Source: Tetrastigma voinierianum
Taxonomy: Eukaryota; Streptophyta; Magnoliopsida; Vitales; Vitaceae
Direction of reading: 5' to 3'
Length of the DNA: 64,000 nucleotides
NCBI GenBank assembly: GCA_016808115.1
Contig: JAEQBH010004412.1
Coordinates: 248,001-312,000, forward strand
In this document: one piece after another, positions 52,787 to 64,000 of the stretch
How positions within the stretch are numbered: position 1 is the first letter of the stretch
How the letters are laid out: every line of letters begins with the position of its first letter
Program-made: the position numbers and the translations under genes
Notes under the pieces: model-generated
The model's input: only the letters and a program-made list of their open reading frames with translations
Database searches by the model: none
Told to the model about the DNA's origin: nothing

Positions 52787-55400
52787 AATTTTTATGTACT
52801 CTGATTTTTAGAATCCTTATTAGTTTTATATTACGCCGGCTAGTTTCCCTAGCTTGTAAAGCATTAGGCTACAATATCGTGGTACATGGTTCCCTATTAT
52901 AACCTACATTTAATATATGTGAAAATCATTTTTTCTATCTAGCTTTTCTGCTTGCATCGTAGCTTTTGACCCTTTCTTGAGAACCTCCGAAATTTTTTTT
53001 CTTCTTCCTTTTTTTTTTTTTCTGTTCTGGTTGAATTCCCTTATCTCTGTTCATCCAAATATTTTTTGTCCTTTCTCTCATATTTTCTAGTCCGTGTTCC
53101 TTCTTTTCAAACAAGTATGTCAGGGTCCATCAAAACAAGCTTTGTTGCAAATGCTCCTACAACGGAGCATATTGTTCCTGCCTTAACTGGGAATTTGCAA
53201 AACATCCAAGCGACATATTGATTGAAGGGTAGAGGAAGTTAAGCCATTTATTGGGCACGGGACCTTCAAAAGATGATCATAATTTGTGGTGTGGGATGTG
53301 TAGGATTCAGTGGTGATGTTGTTGTGGAATTCGATGCTACTAGAGATAGTGGGATGCTATGCGACACACTTACTCCAAGGTTCATAATGTTGCCTGAATC
53401 TATGAAATTAAGAAAAAAAAATCAACAACCAAACAAGGGACTCGAACCGTCATAGAATATTTGAGTTTCTTGCAAGGCTTTTGGCAGGAGACTATCAACA
53501 CATTCAAATGATTTGTGGTGTGGGATGAGTATGATTTAGTCGTGATGTTGTTTTTGTGGAATTCGATGCTACTAGAGATAGTGGGGTGCTATGCGACAAA
53601 CTTACTCCAAGGTTCATAATCTTGCCTAAATTTGTGAAATTAAGAAAAAAATTTCAACAACCAAACAAGGGACTTGAAGCGTCGCAGAAATTTGAGTTTC
53701 TTGCAAGGCTTCATGCAGGAGAGGGACCACTATCAACACATTCAAATGCTCTGCAGTGAGTATGCTGCCATTTTGAAGATATTTGTGGAGAAGGATCACA
53801 TCTATGATTTTCTTGCGGGCCCCAACGTTGAGTTCGATGTTGTTAGAGTGCAAATTTTGTTGAATGAGACAATATCGATCATACACGCAGAAGAGGGATG
53901 GCTTAGTGTTATGCTTGAGATAGATCTACCCTTGTGACCCAAGCAACTGGATTGAAGAAACTAACTTGACTCAACCCATTGTCCAAGCAAATCCATCCAA
54001 GCCCACAATCGGGATTCTTTATTCTGCATGTACTGCAAAAAGCATCACAACATCAAGGAATGATGCTGGAAATGGTAAACTCAACTGGAAGTGCAAATGA
54101 CAAAGGTTAATCAAGATGCCGTGCCACTCAAAAAATGATGAAAGAAGTTTATGTGCTCGTTACCTGAATCTCAACAAAGAGGCTATTGAAAAGCTGAAGA
54201 ATTTGTTGGAAACCCTTGAAAAACATTCCTTGTTAGGTACTTGTTCACAAGCATTTTCAAGTATCTCTTCTTCCTCTTATGTTGGTGTACGTAGATGACA
54301 TGATAGTGACAGAAATGATGTTGGAGATACACATTAAAAGTTTCTTTTAAAAGAAATTGACACCAAAGAATGGAGGAGGTTAAAATATTTCCTAGATATT
54401 GGCTCATTTAAAACAAGGAATCTTTATTTTATTAGAAGTATGTGCTTGATTTGCTAAAAGAAACAGGAAAATTAAGGAATAAGTTGGTTGATACGCCTAT
54501 TGAGTTAACATGGACTATGTGACACTCCTGATGATCCTATGGTGGATAAAGGTTTTTATCAAAGGCTTGTTGAGGCTGATTATTTGGTGCCACAAGAACA
54601 AATATTTCATTCATTGGTGGGTGTTGTTGGCAAATTTGTGCGTAGTCCTAAAGAAATGCATCTCAAGGCTGTCCACAGAATTTTGTAATACTTGAAGGGC
54701 AATCGGGGAAGAGGTATTTTTTTTTTCCGAAAGGAGAGCTACCTACGCAGAGGCTTATAATGATGGATTATGCAGCATCATTGATGGTAGGAGGCAAACC
54801 CCGTGACATTGTATTGTCATGGGGAACTCAGAATACTCGAGAAGTAAAAAGAAAACGCGAAGATCGCGAGTTTGAGCTTAGATCAATGGCGCTGAACCAT
54901 GTTGTTGGGTTGAGAATAATTCTTGATGATTTGAAGATAAATGGGTTGACCTATGAGGGTGCATACTGCAATTATTAATTATTATCAATATTGCCTATAC
55001 CTTGTGCAATATGATCAATCCAAGCATATTGAATTTGACGGACACTTTATTAAGGAGAAATCAGCGGCCTAATATATATAATCTACTTTGTTCCATCAAA
55101 TAATCAATCAGCAGATTACTCCTCGCCGCCACAGGCTTTGTGGCGCATTATAAGTTTGAATGAGGAATACCTACGACTTTTGCTTGAAGAGTGGTTGTGA
55201 TTGCATGGTTGTATTAAAAAAGTTCTGATTATAGCAGATTTTATGTAATTTTCTGATTTTTAAAATTCTTTATTAGTTGTGTATGCTGTTGGCTAGTTTC
55301 CTAATTTGTAGAGAAGTATTTTAGGGCCATAACATCTCTGTACAAATATTCCTTACTTAACTCATATTCATATATAAAATCAGTGAGCTTTTCCCTATAC
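52787..55400 (+). mobile_element. Ty1/copia element with gag-to-RT internal deletion
   Basis: LTR remnants at about 52787-52910 and 55230-55370 share TCTGATTTTTA(G/A)AATTC-like, TTATTAGTT and GGCTAGTTTCC words. Gag: FDATRDSGVLCDKLTP, then EYAAILKIFVEKDHIYDFLA and GPNVEFDVVR at 53757-53847, and zinc knuckle FCMYCKKHHNIKE near 54025. A short NKEAIEKLKNLLE stretch follows at 54170. RT then starts directly at LVYVDDMIV (54277-54303) and runs through LVDTPIEL, VDKGFYQRLV, SPKEMHLKAVHRIL, EAYNDGLC and the RNase H end QYDQSKHIEFDGHFIKE near 55010-55065. Protease, integrase and the RT N-terminus are missing. An echo of the gag start lies at 53273-53455. Confidence 0.8.
53273..53620 (+). repeat. Duplicated piece of copia gag
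   Basis: GGAATTCGATGCTACTAGAG and the following TAGTGGG(A/G)TGCTATGCGACA, CTTACTCCAAGGTTCATAAT, AAATTAAGAAAAAAA and CAACAACCAAACAAGGGACT occur at 53326-53445 and again at 53558-53672, about 232 bp apart. The downstream copy joins the longer gag frame, so the upstream one is a tandem duplicate. Confidence 0.85.
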
Positions 55401-55423
55401 ACACACACACACACACACATTAT

Positions 55424-55455
<32 letters not shown>

Positions 55456-55490
55456 TGACATTACATATATATATATATATATATATATAT
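55397..55490. repeat. (CA)n and (TA)n microsatellites
   Basis: CA repeat at 55399-55419, TA at 55424-55442 and TA at 55473-55490, directly next to the miniature LTR element. Confidence 0.95.
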
Positions 55491-56418
55491 GTGAAATGAG
55501 AGGGAAAAAATTATTTTATCGAACGAGTGAGTGAGTATTATTACATAAAGATAAAGACACCTATATATATACAAAAAATTGGAACAAAAAGGAAACAAAA
55601 TAAAGGTAAAAGGAAGGAAAATAGCGGTAAAAGGAAAGAGCATAACATACACAAAAAAGGTAGAGACAACCAAGAATATCCGGAGAATGAGATTCTCAAC
55701 ACTTCAAGCGAGCATTATAGGCCGGCGGCGCACCCAAGCCTATGGAAGATGACGAATTTATTCGACGACTACAACGCCATTAAACTCGCTCATCAGTTTC
55801 GATGATTGGGATTGAGGGCCACGGAGAAGATATGACTTATGGGGGTCTCGACAGAGAAAAATCCGCCGAGAAGATCCGGGCTGAGAAGATATGATCGAGA
55901 TCACGACACTGAGGCGTTCTAATGGAGTTGGATGTGGGACCTGATTGAGGATCACCTAAAAGATCCACTGAGAAGGTCCACTGCAGAAGATCCAGCCGAG
56001 AAGACTACGGGGAAAAGATCTTAATTAGAAGATCCACTGGCAAGATTCACCAGCGTTCGTCTATAGTCAGTCCGCCAAGAAGGCTCTGGGCTCTTAGAAG
56101 GCTCTAGATGAAGGGTCCGTTTAGAGAAGGCCCGACAGAGGCTGGGTCCGTCTTTAAAAAGGGGCTCGCCCAAACCAACCATGGCTCTCGATACTCTGAT
56201 GTGAAATGAGGGAAGAAAAATGCTTTTCTCATTGCGACAGCATTACAGCAAGATGCAGACAACTAATATATACTGCTGCCAAAATGGAACAAAAAGAAAC
56301 AAAATAAAGGAAAATAAATAAAACAAAGTGTAAGCATACATGATAATATACATGTTGAGGTATGAGATAAACCAGCACATCTGTGAGAATATTCTGCGTA
56401 CGATTCCCACCAACATAT
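55491..56418 (-). mobile_element. Miniature LTR element (TRIM-like or deletion derivative)
   Basis: Direct repeats at about 55490-55703 and 56200-56418 share GTGAAATGAG, GGAACAAAAAGGAAACAAAA, AATAAAGG, CATACA and, at the far end, TGTTG...ATTCTC on the minus strand. Right beside the right-hand repeat the minus strand reads CAGAGTATCGAGAGCCATGG, resembling a Met-tRNA primer site, which orients the element on the minus strand. The roughly 500 bp interior is a run of AGAAGAT, GATCCACTGAGAAG and GGCTC words without a gene. Overall about 930 bp. Confidence 0.6.
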
Positions 56419-58300
56419 ATTTTGGCTTTGACGGATCCATACCTAATACTATGAATCAATATCTGGGTTGTTCAACGCATCATTTTCTGCCACTTGCTTA
56501 AACTAACATTTATCACAAATCCTGTCATCCAATCTTGCATGTGTTTTCTGATAGGATCAAGTATAGCATCCCGTGAAGTGTGACATTTTGGTGGTCATGG
56601 CAGGCGAATAGATTTTGGGCTTATTTGAAGTGATCTGTTGATTCGCGACCGCGACTTTAACAACATTTGAAAATTAACATTTGGTTATTGTGAGCTCTGA
56701 GTTCATCTTTTTTGCATTGGGCTGGCCCACATCTAGCCCTAATATATTATTTTTTTTCGGGGTCATTTATCAAGATTATTATTTTGTTTATTAGTTACTT
56801 GAAATAATTTAGTCTATTTTGTTGCTGGTTCCATGCTCAAACATCGATAATAACAGCCAGCTTGTTTCTGTAAAAGATCTCACAATCTCTTATGTAACAA
56901 TGGTTGCTTCTTACAAAGGACTGCTTGCCATTATGCCAAAATTATATGCCCTGCTGTGAGGAACTAAGGTCACAAGATTATACTACTGTGGGAAGTCCAC
57001 GGTGTCATTCCATGGTGGAGGGTATTCTAGGGCAGGATCCCTAGTGGTTATTCTCCAAAAATGTATGTTTGCAAGTAAAATACGGGTTGTGGTTGGTTGA
57101 TTGAGTGAATCAATGCTGACTATTTTGAAATTAAAGGTGATTATTGTGGTTCTTAGTTTCCACTCACTGTTCACTACACTCCCACTCTTATTCACAATCT
57201 CATTCAGAGCCTTTGATGAATTGTCTTTCGGGATTAAGATTTTACATTAAAACTCTTAGGAACGAAAATCACCCAGCGATTGATAACACTTTGTTCAAAC
57301 ACCCTGCTCGGGACTATAGCTTTGCATTTGCGATTGCCATCAACGCGGTACCGAGGATCTTCTCGCTCACACGCTGTTTAAGAAGATGCCCAACTCAAGG
57401 TTTTTATAAGATTTTTCACAAGTGCTTAGCACCATACAATCCTCGTTGAGGTACAAAAAAGAGGAATTGAGGGTTATTTCCTTGAATGAGGTGAGTTTCC
57501 ACCAAGAACTCCATCATGAGCTTAGAACCCCATTGAAACTAGGAAAGCCATTCATATTTGATAAGAAACTACTCATAAAAAGAAACTCTTGAGAAAAATC
57601 ACACTTTTTTAATTGGGTAAGAATTGAGAATTAAAAAGAACAAAATACTGTGAAGAGAAAACTCTAGTTGTATTAATTAATCGAAAAGATTACACGAATT
57701 CAAATCCGTGACCGAAGAAAAGTTACATTTATCTACTCTATGAACCTTAGTAAGAAGATGAGTGGAAAACACTCTCCTTCTTTATGAAACCAAAAAACCC
57801 TAGAATAAAAACTGCTTCTTCCACTCCTTTAGCTTTATAATTTTCCTTTGTGGAACTCAGAATCGTAGTCGATGACGAGCGTGCCTTCTTGGTGACCAAG
57901 TCGATTCCCGTCAAATCCCCGCAAATTACATGTCGTACCAAAGATCGCATGTGGTACCGTATCACTTTTGCTACCGTGAATTTCGCTTGGGGGTACTGGT
58001 ACTGGCATGGTATCTGCACCACCGCCCTCGCGAATTGTCCCTCAACACATAGCACTTCCTAAGACTTTCTCAACAACTACCGCGATCATCCGGGCACGAT
58101 CTACATTCGCCTCGGACATTTAACCCCACACTATGCATTAACTCGAAAAACTCAAGACAAGTCCAAAACACAGAACGATCAAAGGCACCTATTCTTATAC
58201 AAAAGGATATAAAGACAGAGTCACGCACTAAAACTTTATATACTGTTGTTTCTTGTGTATTCAACATTAATTCTCCAACTCTACATCTTGTTAGTCCCTA
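56419..58300. other. Unassigned DNA
   Basis: No family recognised. A 101-codon plus frame (57144-57449) and a 102-codon minus frame (57747-58055) have no motif I know. 57600-58260 has GGTACC-rich words and could belong to the 3' part of the minus-strand Athila element, but no LTR pair is visible. Confidence 0.35.
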
Positions 58301-61200
58301 GCAAGATTTGAAACCAGTGACACTTCATCGACATGATCGGCAACAAAACGCAGGTGCGCTAAGCCGCGTTTCTCGAAAGCGGCAAAATTTGTTATAGTAT
58401 CAACCCTGATAGAGTATGCAACCGTTTAACTCATTTTGAAACCATTGGGCCTCAAAGTAATGAACATAATAACAAATCTATTACAAAACCAAGATATTCA
58501 TATAAGGGACCATGGAATTGAGGAAAAGAAGAGCTGTGAATGAAATTCATCTAAACCGAAACAGAAACAACATTATAAAGGCACACAATCCCAATACTAC
58601 CAAGCAACCAATATGCATAAAAGTCAAAGAGGAACAACTAACACAACTAAAATCAAAAGGTTCTTTAGGCTTGTAACCTTACCATAGTTACACAAATAGT
58701 GGCTTTATATGGAATAAAATGGGTGTCGTATGACGGGTCGAGGTCTCACCACCGCTAACACCAATTCCTGTATTCTTAACCCAATTTGGTGCCACCATTT
58801 CACATCCTCCCATCATCTCGACAAGAGAATGCATCTCATCAACACGCCGTTTAAGTTTCATCGTAATCCTTCCAAGTCGTGAGGGGGAGCCTTCCATCGT
58901 AAGTTCTCGCAGATGTGACTTTGTTGAGAGCTAAGGCCCAAATTGCTTCGTCCCCAATATGCACTTTAAACTAACTCCTTTAATCCCCGCGCTTCCATCC
59001 TTTTCTTTGTAAGGAGATGCCTATCGACCTAGCCGAGGGACTTGAAGAGGCCTAGAAATAGCCACTAGAGGATGTGGAAGACCGAGGTCTCAGGATGCAA
59101 ACTTCTACTTTCGTTTCGCTGGTTCAAGCAGACGTCCCAAACAGGCACCCGCCTTCAACTAACCTCATTCAAGCCCACTGTATTCAGAATCTGTGAGCTC
59201 TGAATGGGATACGCCCGCTTTCATCAGGGGATCGGCAGAATTCCCATTAGTCATCAATTCATACAAACTGGTGAATTCTCAATGATCTTCCCAAATTATC
59301 ACCTCATACAAAACTGATTCTCTTGCCAAATTTCTCTTCCTTTCCATCCGATCATATTGTGAATAATTTTGTTCATTAGCCATTATTCAGCTCGAGCTTC
59401 CCGAAACGAATCCCTCATAAGAGTGATAAACCCTCTCTACAAACCTGAGAGGCACATGGCACGCAAACAACCTCGCATCGAACTCGCAATGGCCCCGAGA
59501 GGCAAGGCCGCCACGGCATCAGGCGACATACCGGTAATAAGTGAGCTTATCGACCAGTGGTCGAATTTTGACCTGTTTCTACAACAAAGGTTCCCTAAAG
59601 TAGGCATCTAAACGCCGAGATTTTCAAATTCGAATAAAATTTTACTCAAGGTTGGTAGATAATTGCGATTTCGAAGACAAACAAATTGCAAATTTCGTCT
59701 CTCGACACCGGCCCCGATGTGGATGAGGAACAAGAATGTGTCCACTTTACATCCCGTCGTAATGAAAAAAAAAAAAAAAAACCCCGCTTGCAAATCGATC
59801 GGGGCCCACTTTCCGCTTTTGAACTCAAAAAGACTCGACAAACATGGCTTCATCTCTCATCTCGCCTCCGACGCCCCGCCTCGATGAAGAATCTTTGTTT
59901 TCTTCTTTTTAAGGCCTCATGGAGGTATCACCTCTCCTTTTCACCCGCCCATAGAGGAGCCAGAGCCAATTTTTCCACTACGCCGATCTGCCATAAGGAT
60001 ATGGCAAGAACAGCGAATATAGCAAACAAGGCCCAAACACACAGAACGATATCCCAACAACCCATCTCCATAGTGACGGCTTGTCTGCTTCAATGGCTGA
60101 ACTTCTCCCATACCACACGCAGATGCCTAATCCACCAAGAACAAAAAACCACCAACCCAAGCCACCCAAACAAATCCATGGAGACACAATGAAATATCAC
60201 AAAAAAGATGCTCTCAAAGAAATGAGGTGTGCTTACCACGTCTGTGCAGCGAACTGAGAAGAATCCAGATCAGAACGATGAAAACATTGGCAGGAACGTG
60301 TGATCTCGGGTTTGCTCGTGTGAGAGAGAAAAGTAGGTTAGGGTTCTCTCTTATATGGGAATGGAGAGGTAGGAAGATGAATAAATGGGGAAGGAAAACC
60401 TCGACTGGCCTCTCTTTTTTCAATCTTGGCAAGATTCTAAGACTGATTAGTGTGGCACGTACCAAAAGAGACCGCCTCTTATGTTACCCTGCACCACTAA
60501 TCTGTCCCTTTTTTTTTTCTTTTTTTTTTTTCTTTTTTTTTTGTTTTGTTTTTTTTTCGTTTTTGTTTTGGGAACAAATAGTTGCCAATATATAAATATA
60601 CCCGTTTCAATGCCCATCTCGATTCCATCACCGCTCATTTCTTTCCCGCTCATATTCTCGGGCCTAACCCGATTCGTGGTTCATGGAATCCAAATCAGAT
60701 TTCACTCTCTCGAGCACTCTTCTCATACTACTTATGGAGTCCACCCACTTCCGTGATCATGGTTCCTAGGGTTCTAACCACTGGCACCAAGGCTCAAGAT
60801 GGCAAGGGTAATCTAAAATGATTTTTAAAAGTAACATAGAAATGATGGCCTAAAATCATCTTTTCATATATGGTGTTCTCAGAGAATATGATGGCACAGC
60901 TTATCAAGGAATGCTAAACAAAGTAATAAATGGGTTTGATAGTAGACAAAACAAGAGTTTGAAGCAGAAAGTCTGTGACTTGTGTAGGGAATTAGAACAG
61001 AATTCGGGGTGATAAGGTCCACAATATGAACACAAAAATTTTGTGCATGCTTGTTATTGTGTAAATGCATTGAGACTACGTGGAGTGTGTACTTGAAGTC
61101 ATGCGGCTACATACATCACAGGTCAAGTACTATACCCAAAAAAACCGCAAATCGAAAATTTTTGCCATGCATTGAACATGTAACATGCGCATAGTTGGTT
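58301..61200 (-). other. Probable 3' region of the Athila element
   Basis: Position downstream of Athila integrase suggests the env-like and LTR portion. A minus-strand frame at 58897-58688 (MEGSPSRLGRITMKLKRRVD) is unassigned. The minus strand has CATATAAGAGAGAACCCTAA near 60357-60338, a TATA-like promoter followed by an ACCCTAAC leader, as in many plant LTRs. A T/C-only tract fills 60507-60568. Plus frames at 59369-59611 and 59686-60192 (168 codons) show no recognisable domain. Confidence 0.35.
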
Positions 61201-61211
61201 CCAACCAGTGT

Positions 61212-61245
61212 ATGCCCACCCCCACTATAGAAGTAAGCATTGTCC
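61212..61245 (-). other. Purine tract downstream of Athila pol
   Basis: Minus strand reads TGCATTGAGGACAATGCTTA then CTATAGTGGGGGTGGGC. A GCATTGAGGACAATGC hairpin-like block followed by a G-rich tract is characteristic of Athila-type elements after pol. Confidence 0.55.
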
Positions 61246-61464
61246 TCAATGCACAGTGGTACCCACGATTAAATGGAGGCTTATGATAAATGTTTGATGG
61301 CAATTGGTTCGAATTCTTTATTTATTTATTTATTTATTTTATTTGAAAATAAAAGGCATTTAAATAAAGAAAGGCAAATAAATGCAAGAAAGAAAACAAA
61401 AACTTATATACAACAAGGTAGGGATAGAAATTACTCCAAGGAGCATCCCTGCAGAGCGGATCTA

Positions 61465-62455
61465 CTAGTTCCTACTACTCCCGACGTTTCGGCCAAAGTG
61501 CTCGAGAAATGGCTTAAGCGTGGCTATTGGATTTCTAAAGGATTTCATTTTTCTTCCTGATTTCAATTCCACTGCACCATATGGGTAAACTACCTGACAA
61601 ACAAAACTGCCATTCACCCAGAACGGTTTTCCGAAACATGTGCAAACGAGTCGTGACAAAGAATACCTTTTGGTGAGGTTCAAAGGTTCATAACAATGGT
61701 CTTATCATGAACAAACTTGAGCTTTCTTTGTAATCCGGAGTTTCCTTTATATGGATTCACGCCCTCAATTCATCAAGCCTGCTCATCCGCAGTTAGCTAT
61801 TGTTTTAATTGGCCACAAATCAAAATTAAGAGTTTTTAATAGCCCAATATGCCCGTGGCTCCATTTCTGATCACAGATGACAAGCCTATTATTATCAACA
61901 AGCCTATAGGAGACATACCAAGAATAGGTTTAAAAGCAAGATTTTATCCCAAGAGCATCTAGAAGTCGGCTGACTAACTTTGCGATTGGGGGCAACCGCT
62001 TTCCAAAATATGTTTGATCTCCTATTGGCTAATTCAAATTTCGATCTTCATTAGCTCAGGGGTGGTATGTCGTGGAACTTAGTGTGACTTCATAATTTTT
62101 CAACAAATTCTCAAAAGATCTATTTACAAAAAGTGGATTTACCATCGCTAATGATTGCACGAGGCACCCAAAGCCAGAAAATGTGTTCTTTATAATTTCC
62201 AAAACAACCTTAGATTTATTAGTTCGTGGCCGGAATGGCCTCCACTCACTTCGATTACAGCAGGTCAACCCAATTCAAAACATAAAGGCAATCACAAGAA
62301 GGGTGAAAAGGCCTCTATTTAGTTTTATACTCCCAAGACCGAAATTTCAATGATTAAAATAGGAGTAAGAGGCATCATGTTTCTTCTTGTAACTCCTCCT
62401 TTAATTGCGGGTACCTAGCACAAGTTTTGCAAAAATTCAAAGCAATCTTTAAAAG
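61465..62455 (-). pseudogene. Integrase of Athila element, broken
   Basis: Minus-strand order: CNRSEWRPFRPRTNKSKVVL at 62262-62203, FVNRSFENLLKNY (family F-x-N-K-x-F-E-x-L-L-x-K-Y) and TTYHP near 62060, an LLDALG-to-AFKPILGMSPIGL stretch near 61960-61900 (family L-D-D-A-L-W-A-Y-R-T-A-Y-K-T-P-I-G-M-S-P-Y), FVHDKTIV near 61710, and the C-terminal VVYPYGAVEL followed by LKPFLEHFG near 61595-61490 (family V-x-P-x-G-A-V-E, N-G-x-R-L-K-P-F-L). Stops and shifts throughout. Confidence 0.75.
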
Positions 62456-63320
62456 TTGTGTGGCCAAGAAACCAAATTTACAGGATTTGTTCGCTGTTTG
62501 CCTTGCAGAGAAATGCCCTCCACAGGCTTCCGAATGGCAAAAGGTGAGCACCCCAATTTGATCGTCATTGGGTACACACCTTCTCATCAACTGGGCCGGA
62601 CAGTATTTAAACAAATATGGGTCGTCAAAATAATATTTCTTAATGTCCACCAAAAATTTCCTCTTTACCGAGAGGTCCATCGTGAACTTGACCACACCAT
62701 AAATCGACTATGTCCGTGATACCATGGCAAAGAACAAAATAAAAAGCCTGCTCATCAGTGAAACCACGCCATGCGGTCATCATGAGAAATGGATTCCAAG
62801 ATCAACCTATATTATGTCACTACCACATTCCTAATTTCTTTTTATCTTTAATAGTCGTTAATTTCTTAAGTACAGAGGGATCCACCAGGTCAAATCGAGG
62901 GCCTAGCATCCCGCTTTAGAGAGTTAAGTACTACCGCATGATCCATGAAAATGGTTACTGAGACCTACAATGTATGACTGAACTTTTCTAGTAAGGTGAC
63001 GACTACCAAAAATCTTTTTCCGCATTACAGAAATACGGTGCCTGAATCTGTTTCTATTTCGCATACAGATCGCCAAAAGCCTTTTATCTTCCCTTTGTCC
63101 TAAACAGCCCTTATAGCATAATCACTGGGCCACACATGATCTCCAAAGGGAGTGTCCCACTAGGAGCTCGCATGATGAGGAGACATTAATATAGTTTTCA
63201 GTTTATCAAAGCGTACTTCGCAAGCCCGTTACCACACAAAAGGGACGTCTCGCAAGCAAACTGCATAAGGGGCCGCCATGGCATTGAAATCTTTTATGAA
63301 TCTCCCTATAGAACGAAGAT
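62375..63320 (-). pseudogene. RNase H and integrase zinc domain of Athila element
   Basis: The best frame (62695-62375, 106 codons) reads DIKKYYFDDPYLFKYCPAQL, RRCVPNDDQIGVLTFCHSEA and CGGHFSARQTANKSCKFGF, then FCKTCARY. These are the H-C and C-x-x-C ligands of the integrase zinc domain with the typical Athila run-in. Upstream (62760-63320) broken frames give SDYAIRAV, an EKF block and TIFMDHAVVLNSL (family V-Y-T-D-H-A-A-L-K-Y-L), the RNase H part. Confidence 0.8.
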
Positions 63321-63323
63321 GTC

Positions 63324-64000
63324 CTAAGAATGATCTATATCTCTAAATAATAATTTAGGATAGGTAAATCGGGAGATCAACTCGACTTTAGCCTTATCCA
63401 CCTCTCGTGGACTCCTTTTTCGAATACTCATGTGGCCTAAGACAACCTCAGTCACCATGAAGGACATCTTTCCTAATTTAATGGCGTTCCTTTCCTTCTC
63501 GACATCTCCAATACCTACGATTCTCCGCATATCCTCATATGAATCTCCAAAACCGAAAAGTCATCCATGAAAATTTCCCCAAAATGATTTCTATCATATC
63601 ATCAAAAATCCCCATCATGTAATCGGGCCGAAGGTTCCGTGTATTACATAATCCAAAGGGCATTTTCCTAAAGGCAAATGTGCCAAAAGGACAAGTGAAT
63701 GTGGTTTTCTCTTGATCTTCTAAAGCTATCTCAATTTGATTGTACCCCGAGTACCCATTGAGAAAACAATAAAAGTCATGCCCTGCAACTCTCTCCAACA
63801 TTTGATCGACAAAAGGTAAAGGGAAGTGATCTTTCCTAGTACCCGCATTGAGTTTCCTATAATCTATGCACATCCTCCAACCTGACGTGACACGAGTGGG
63901 AATTATCTCATTATTTTCATTTGCTACCACCGTGACCTGATTTCTTAGTGGACTATCTGTTAGCCGACTCCACTTGCTATCCGTGAACGTGGGTAAATAA
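63324..64000 (-). pseudogene. Reverse transcriptase of Athila element, continues past the window
   Basis: Frame 63930-63535 reads SGWRMCIDYRKLNAGTRKDH, FPLPFVDQMLERVAGHDFYC, FLNGYSGYNQIEIALEDQEK and TTFTCPFGTFAFRKMPFGLC, the standard RT palm blocks with the R-K-D-H-F-P-L-P-F-x-D-Q-M-L-E-R signature of Athila. The first catalytic Asp position reads FLNGYSG, so Asp is Asn. After GLC the frame shifts; IFMDDFSV (63582-63559) keeps the MDD motif. Frame 63530-63324 continues with VLGHMS and EVDKAKVELIS (family L-G-H-x-I-S, G-I-E-V-D-K-A-K-V-E). Upstream pol and gag lie outside. Confidence 0.85.

Noticed and set aside
57144..57449. 101-codon plus frame that looked like a possible host exon
   Set aside because: No splice pair, motif or neighbour supports it; left as unassigned DNA.
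59686..60192. 168-codon plus frame
   Set aside because: It crosses an A17 run, has no recognisable domain, and lies antisense to the probable 3' region of a minus-strand Athila element.
1..64000. A novel multi-gene defence or biosynthetic system
   Set aside because: Both strands were read for adjacent intact frames with shared context. Every longer frame traced to a repeat, a retroelement or a pseudogene exon, or matched nothing.

Overview
The window looks like nuclear DNA from a seed plant, most likely a eudicot. It has AT-rich intergenic DNA, spliced gene fragments with GT-AG introns, long TA, CA and T runs, and plant-type retroelements: Ty3 Tat and Athila lineages, Ty1/copia, L1 LINEs, hAT-like elements and SINEs. 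I see no intact protein-coding gene and no bacterial, organellar or viral gene. Nearly every coding trace carries stops or frameshifts. Some of these could be assembly errors, but several lesions (in-frame stops at colinear positions, loss of catalytic motifs) look like real decay. The species cannot be named from the sequence.

Layout. 1-2509: degenerate LTR-like DNA with a short tandem array of about 55 bp units. 2510-16054: one complete but decayed Tat-lineage Ty3 retrotransposon with LTRs, gag, protease, RT, RNase H and integrase. It is followed by about 2.5 kb of tandem repeats, an unassigned segment, a polypurine tract, and a 3' LTR carrying a 250 bp GC dinucleotide tract. 16055-19650: AT-rich spacer with microsatellites. 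19653-34781: first broken copy of a gene I recognise as GCN2 (eIF2-alpha kinase), with RWD-domain and kinase-domain exons spread over 15 kb because L1 and copia pieces fill its introns. 34782-37810: spacer with a 92 bp tandem duplication and a SINE head. 37811-47520: second broken copy, RWD-domain exons only, with introns filled by L1 pieces, a Ty3 fragment and hAT-like elements. 47630-56418: nested retroelements (copia with an L1 inside, a second copia with an internal deletion, and a miniature LTR element). 56419-61450: mostly unassigned, probably the 3' half of an Athila element. 61450-64000: Athila integrase, RNase H and RT on the minus strand, running off the end.

The two GCN2 copies share intron sequence next to their exons, so they arose by segmental duplication of a spliced gene and not by retrotransposition. 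Copy 1 has lost the glycine-rich loop and the HRD and DFG motifs and has in-frame stops. Copy 2 has a CAG-to-TAG stop and frameshifts. Neither can encode an active kinase as read here. I found no convincing new multi-gene system. The items most worth checking are the paired GCN2 pseudogenes, the triplicated splice-donor repeat, the GC tract, the higher-order repeat inside the Tat element, and two insertions with readable target-site duplications.
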